Positions 59,479 through 64,000 of a stretch of DNA of 64,000 nucleotides are shown piece by piece. The stretch comes from Polytrichum commune (lineage: Eukaryota; Streptophyta; Polytrichopsida; Polytrichales; Polytrichaceae): contig OX485804.1 in the NCBI GenBank assembly GCA_950295325.1, positions 4,464,001 through 4,528,000 on the forward strand, in the 5' to 3' direction. A model generated the notes under the pieces. The model saw only the letters and a list, made by a program, of their open reading frames with translations, ran no database searches and was not told the DNA's origin. Each line of letters begins with the position of its first letter. Positions within the stretch are counted from its first letter, which is position 1. Position numbers and translations under genes: made by a program.

Positions 59479-60396
59479 CAAACTTCCCTGTGAGGAGAGG
59501 AATGTTTCTGTATTGGTCGGGCGGGCGGGTGGGGGAATGGTTCTTTACATGTCGGGGAATTTTGGCCTTCTGCCTGACAAGTGGCAGGGGCGTGGCTGAC
59601 CCGTTTTGGGAAGGCGTCTAGAGGCACCGCCGGCACGCTGTATGCAAACTCATGAACTCTCTAAATCTGGGCTCTCTTCTGTTGCGCTCGTGGTGTCTGA
59701 AAATTCTATGAGCCTGTCTGCGGCAGTGTTCGGAGCAGCGATCTGCAAACTTTGGGAGTTCATTTCTGCATCAAATTTCTGTTTCTTCACTGTGAGCGTA
59801 GCTAGAGTTTTCCCTTGAAATTTCGACACAGATGTGGGTGACAAATTGATTGAGCATGGATGTTGACCCAACTTTGAGGACCTAGCAGAAACTTATTGAA
59901 CGGGCGTGCATACGCTGATCCTCTCGGAGTACAGATGTTGTGCAGTCGCAACGACAAGGCTCCACACAACTTTGGGTTTGGAAGAAGTTGACAAACAAAG
60001 ACATTGAAGACAAGATTGGGATTTGTCAATTTTCTGGAACCCCGTGAGGGAAGGGAAGTGTATGGTAGAAACGTCTGCAGATTCGGCTTCATAGCTCAAT
60101 TCTTGGAGTTTGAGAGGGGTTCTGGGTTCACATTTTGAGACAGTTTGTGGCGATACTTCTCGTAGGTGTGTGCACAACTCTTGAATTACTCCTTTGGTAA
60201 GATGACTACACACAAGTGCCAGCTCAATTTCATGAAGGTTGCAAGCTACACTAATTATTTTTAGTTGTCCTATGGCAGCAGCGCCTGGGTTAGTGTTTTA
60301 ATTATCTAGGGCTTGAGTAGAGTGCATGTGAGTTATATTTGCTTCTGAATAGGGTGGCACCTGTGTGAATATAGCCTCGTAACTTGTCAAATCTGT
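59479..60396. other. Expansin upstream region, right arm
   Basis: Mirror of 49839-50756. No transposon signature is visible; probably promoter and 5' UTR. Confidence 0.45.
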
Positions 60397-60404
60397 GATA
60401 TAGA
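60397..60404 (+). promoter_or_regulatory. Possible TATA element of the right expansin
   Basis: GATATAGA about 112 bp before the ATG; a weak candidate. Confidence 0.2.
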
Positions 60405-60515
60405 GGGAAAATGTGAGAAGCTGCTTGTGTCACAGAGCGGCGCGATTAACTGTCTCGATCTATCTTGTGGGCAGCCACTTGCAGAATCATACAGCATTCA
60501 GCGAACGGATTCAAG

Positions 60516-61328
60516 ATGCCTGCGTTTCGCAGGGAGCTCTTAGTGGTGATGGTGGTGGTGAGCTATGCTGCGTTTGGTATCCCGAGAGGAGCGTTGTGCG
60601 GGAACTTGTCACAGTTCGGGTACGACGAGGGATGGAGACCCGGGCACGCGACTTGGTACGGGGATCCGCACGGGGAAGGCTCGAGCGGGGGTGCATGCGG
60701 ATTTACGAAGCTCACCGGCTCTCCCTACGGCAGTGCGATTGCAGCGGGAAGCTCACCTATCTTCGCAAAAGGCAAGGGGTGTGGCCAATGCTACGATATG
60801 GTGTGCACCTACTCCTCCTGCATGCCCAACCCCATTCGGATCGTCATCACCGACGAGTGCCCCGGTGGCACCTACTGTAGCACGGGGGAGCCCGCGTTCG
60901 ACCTCAGCGGCGACGCCATCAGCAGCATGGCGCTCCCGGGCAAAGACGCCGAGCTTCGCAACATCGGTCTGTACAACATTAAGTACAAGCGCGTCCCCTG
61001 CATGTTCGCAAACCAGACGATCGCCTTCCGGGTAGACGCCGGCTCCAGTCCTTTCTGGCTCGCGCTCTCGGTGCGCTATACGGCAGGATCCGGCGACATC
61101 GAGAGCGTGGCCATCCGGGAGAAAGGCGCCAGCGGCTTCATCACCATGCGACATGACTGGGGTGTCAACTACGTCGCCACTCCCCCCAGTGGCCGCCCCT
61201 TGAAGGGCCCTTTCGATATCATGGTCACGGCCAGGTTGCATAAACATGCCGTCGTGGCCACAGAAACTATCCCCGACTCCTTCACGCCGGGGAAGGAATA
61301 TGTCTCCAATGTGCAGTTTGAATACTAG
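60516..61328 (+). CDS. Beta-expansin, right-arm copy
   Basis: Expansins are secreted and loosen plant cell walls without hydrolysing them. The 270-residue ORF has a signal peptide (about residues 1-28, hydrophobic VVMVVVSYAAF), then domain 1, a six-stranded double-psi beta-barrel related to GH45, with ATWYGDP (45-51), GGACGF (58-63), CGQCYDMVC (89-97), ITDEC (111-115) and FDLSG (128-132); Asp113 and Asp129 are the family's conserved acids. Domain 2 (from about 165, with FWLALSVRY) is the CBM63 type. The GACGF, ITDECPGG-x-YC and FDLSG patterns favour EXPB over EXPA. The usual His of the HFD motif is Ala127 here. No intron is present. I start at the ATG at 60516, which has a following signal peptide; the frame is also open upstream to a TTG at 60465. 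Its inverted twin is at 48907-49719. Confidence 0.96.
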   Translation: MPAFRRELLVVMVVVSYAAFGIPRGALCGNLSQFGYDEGWRPGHATWYGDPHGEGSSGGACGFTKLTGSPYGSAIAAGSSPIFAKGKGCGQCYDMVCTYSSCMPNPIRIVITDECPGGTYCSTGEPAFDLSGDAISSMALPGKDAELRNIGLYNIKYKRVPCMFANQTIAFRVDAGSSPFWLALSVRYTAGSGDIESVAIREKGASGFITMRHDWGVNYVATPPSGRPLKGPFDIMVTARLHKHAVVATETIPDSFTPGKEYVSNVQFEY

Positions 61329-61509
61329 GTCCATTTGGGCTTCCATAGATTAGTTAGATGTTCATAGGCAGTCTTCGATGCAAAGTCTGTACAGTTCCTT
61401 GTCAGCCTGGAATTTGGGGTCGGGTTGTGCCACCTGTAGGAAACAGAAGGCGTGACGCAGACAATTATTGTGCTTTACCGTAGGGGATTGTAGTTCTTTA
61501 GACTGTTGT

Positions 61510-61980
61510 GCAAAATCGTAGTTCTTCAGACTCTATGTTCAGTTTGAGGTGTGTGTCATGTGTGAGGTTAAGGAAACATCGACAATTCCGCTGTAATATT
61601 CTTGTGAATGAGTGTTGATGTTTGTGAAATGTAATGCATTTGCATGTGCAGGCCTCGCTAGCTTAGCCAGTTGTTCAAATGCTCCGACAGATGGAATTAC
61701 GCACCATACCAGAGTTCCTTTTTCAAACAAATAAATACGATGTATATAATCTTAGTTCTTCAGACTGTATGTTTTAAGAAATATCATATGATGCCAATAC
61801 GGTTAAAGAAGTATGTCCACGACGGTATTCTCATCAATGTCCGTCGGATGTAATTTCATTTGCATATGCAGGCTTCACTAGTCGATGAGAGATTTGTTCG
61901 AATGAATCCGTTGAATGAAACATGGCATACTAGACTTCTTTGTCAGACAAATATACTTGTGCATAATTGAGGTTTTTTCA
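61510..61980. repeat. Tandem duplication downstream of the expansin, right arm
   Basis: Two units of about 236 bp: TAGTTCTTCAGACTCTATG (61520) and TTAGTTCTTCAGACTGTATG (61751) begin matching runs that include TGTAATGCATTTGCATGTGC and TGTAATTTCATTTGCATATG. Divergence is considerable, so the duplication is older than the palindrome. Confidence 0.75.
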
Positions 61981-62395
61981 GGCATGTAGGTTCAGACCAT
62001 CATAATGTAGGTACAATTAGTATTCTCATCAATACTAGTCGTAAACCATGGTATAGTGTCACTACCACTAAAATGTTAACCCTTATTATTCACCATTCCT
62101 TATCATTTTTGGGGGCGATTATAGATTTACGATTATAGATTTACCATGTTGCAATTACTATCACTTACCAAATATATTTTCACCAAAATTTCAATCATCC
62201 ATGACAATATTTCAGCACGAGTTGCTGACAAGAGGAGTGCGAATATTTTATTACTCTGCACATTTAAGTATGACTTCCGATGCCATTTATCGACATGTAG
62301 TGCTGGGATGTGCATCACTAATTTAACACTTCGAAAATTGATACGAAGGAGGATCAATCTTACAAGAAGGCACTGAACCTCCATATATTAACATT
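61975..62395. mobile_element. Family B-related element fragment, right arm
   Basis: Mirror of 47840-48260; shares TTCACCATTCCTTATCATTT-like and CATCCATGACAATATTTC blocks with the element at 1749-2128. Confidence 0.5.
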
Positions 62396-62754
62396 ACTCA
62401 TACGGAGGACGAAAGGTGAGTATTCATTTTTTAAAACAATAAAGAAAGAAATTGAACTGATGTCCAACTTAGTACAATTTAGGATTCTGTCGTATATTCT
62501 GCGACGCAACCCGCTTATCCCAATGGCCCTGTTCCTGATCTTGCAATAATGTGACGCTCCCTCTCCGGCCCTTCCAATCGTTTCGCATCCGAATGAAATA
62601 TCAGAATTTTTTAAAATTTACAATCTACATGTCAAGCTTTCAAACATACCACCAAAATCTTGATGTCATATTTGGTGAGATGGATAAAAGATTGAGACGA
62701 AGACCCTTCAGATTACACCTGTACGAGCGTGATAAACTCTGCTCGGTGCACAAG

Positions 62755-64000
62755 GATTGAAGTTACCCTGCATGGATACGAGACACAAAAAGAGTTTAGG
62801 GTTGAGAACAGCATCGAGATGATTGCAACGATGCTCACAGAAGATGTACTCTCCGTTTAAATGGCAACCAAGTTGTGGTAGTCGTCAGACTTGCGAAGCT
62901 GTCAATTTCAAACGAAGAGTCGGGAAACTAGGAAAACTCCTTGTTTCCTGAAATCATGTATATGGCACAGCTATGACTCGAATCCCTTCCATCAATGTTT
63001 TCACACCCTTGGAAGGCGCTCTTAAGGGCCGTGCAAGAATATCAAGAGAAAAATAAAACAATTAAGGAAATATTGTCGTTACAAAAAATGTCCAAACTGT
63101 GGAAAGGATCAGTGCTAAAGTGGCGTCACCGCAGGAGATAAGGATTTGCAACCAAGTAAGCATACAGACGAGTGAAATCAGAAAAAGGAATTTTCATGTA
63201 AGGAGAAATCTAGGCTGCACATGAAACTTGAAATGGCAGTCCTCGCCTTTATATTCGACCTACGACACACATGACCAGCATGAATGCCGACACACAGTCT
63301 AACAAAATATAGAGGAGCTTGCGCGGGCGGCGAGCCATAACTTCGGCACGCGCCCGGGTTTCTCGTCCTGTCCCTGGTTCCTGACTTAAAAGATCTACAT
63401 GCTCACTTGGACACCCTTAGATGTACCCCTGCTCAAACCTTTTACTGTTACCATCATTTCCTTTTATGATCCTACATCAACCCCGAAACCCCAGTATTTA
63501 AATCATTAACCTCAACACAAAATAAAGAAGCGAACAAGAAAATGAGAAGATCACATATTTTCACCTTACATTCAAGGAGACTACTTTCGCTGCATATGTC
63601 CACATGTTACCAAATGTGAACTGCATTGATTCAGAGCAAGATTATGCGTACGACCATATGCAATGAACCACGATTTACAAAGTTATCCCCACTTCCCTCT
63701 AATCTGGAAGTAACAAAGCCACTTCACACAAAGCCCAGCAGTTCTCAATACCCAAACAAGTTTTAAACGGAAGGGAAGATAAACCGCGAAACTGTCAAAG
63801 ATTTGGGTCGAGATACTCGCACTCGAGCACCACCACGCCAAGTCTCCAGCAAGCGTCGATAGACATACTCACAGATCAAGCGATGCGCAACGAAATCACT
63901 ACAGACTCGACCTACATACAAAGAAGCCACTTAGCTTTGTACTAAGCTGGTGTTTTGTAACACGGATACGAGTGAACGAAAACCTCCGCTTCATATAAGC
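62755..64000. other. Right flank of the palindrome, no gene recognised
   Basis: Unrelated to the DNA left of 47481. A GC-rich patch (GCGCGGGCGGCGAGCC) lies near 63321. No frame of note. Confidence 0.4.

Larger units (their letters stand above)
56171..62754 (-). repeat. Right arm of the large palindrome
   Basis: Reverse-complement partner of 47481-54667, about 6.58 kb. It starts ATCCTTTACCTTGGTG and ends within the segment GCTCGGTGCACAAGG, after which similarity to the left arm stops. It carries the same elements in mirror order. Confidence 0.95.

Overview
This window is nuclear DNA from a land plant. Evidence: an elongator tRNA-Met(CAU) with the short intron typical of plants, a beta-expansin gene pair, L1-type LINE tails, a Mutator-like (MULE) transposase relic, many PIF/Harbinger-like MITEs with TAA/TTA target duplications, and short TTTAGGG-like tracts. 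The expansin ORF has no introns, whereas flowering-plant beta-expansins usually have several. That may point to a seedless plant (bryophyte, lycophyte or fern) or to a retrocopy; the sequence does not decide. The window is gene-poor: the only genes I regard as clearly real are two copies of one beta-expansin and one tRNA.

Layout. 1-21.9 kb is a field of nested MITEs, a 5'-truncated LINE, tandem duplications and relics with no convincing host gene. 21.9-37.8 kb looks like one roughly 15.9-kb DNA transposon with 0.8-0.9-kb terminal inverted repeats (TIRs). It carries a decayed MULE transposase gene reading right and an unrecognised, partly intact three-exon gene reading left, so the two converge as in maize MuDR. 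Smaller elements sit inside it, including a 1,060-bp TIR element with a perfect 8-bp target duplication and a 1,029-bp Harbinger-like element with a TAA duplication. 37.8-47.5 kb holds more repeats, the tRNA gene, and a 190-bp retro-insertion bounded by a perfect 18-bp duplication.

47.5-62.75 kb is a large palindrome: arms of about 6.6 kb, near identical in the stretches compared, around a spacer of about 1.5 kb. Each arm carries the beta-expansin gene (5' ends facing the centre), a LINE fragment with RNase H, a CCHC knuckle and a possible restriction-like endonuclease domain, and a CACTA-like miniature element. The 200-N gap in the left arm is flanked by the same 403 bp on both sides, so it is probably a false gap between overlapping contigs. 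The arms differ at only a few sites I found inside, but show five transitions in the outermost 65 bp. That pattern fits a real palindrome kept uniform by gene conversion better than a fold-back assembly error.

The expansins would act together only as a duplicated dose of one secreted wall-loosening protein. Everything else is mobile DNA, mostly broken by C-to-T or G-to-A stop codons.
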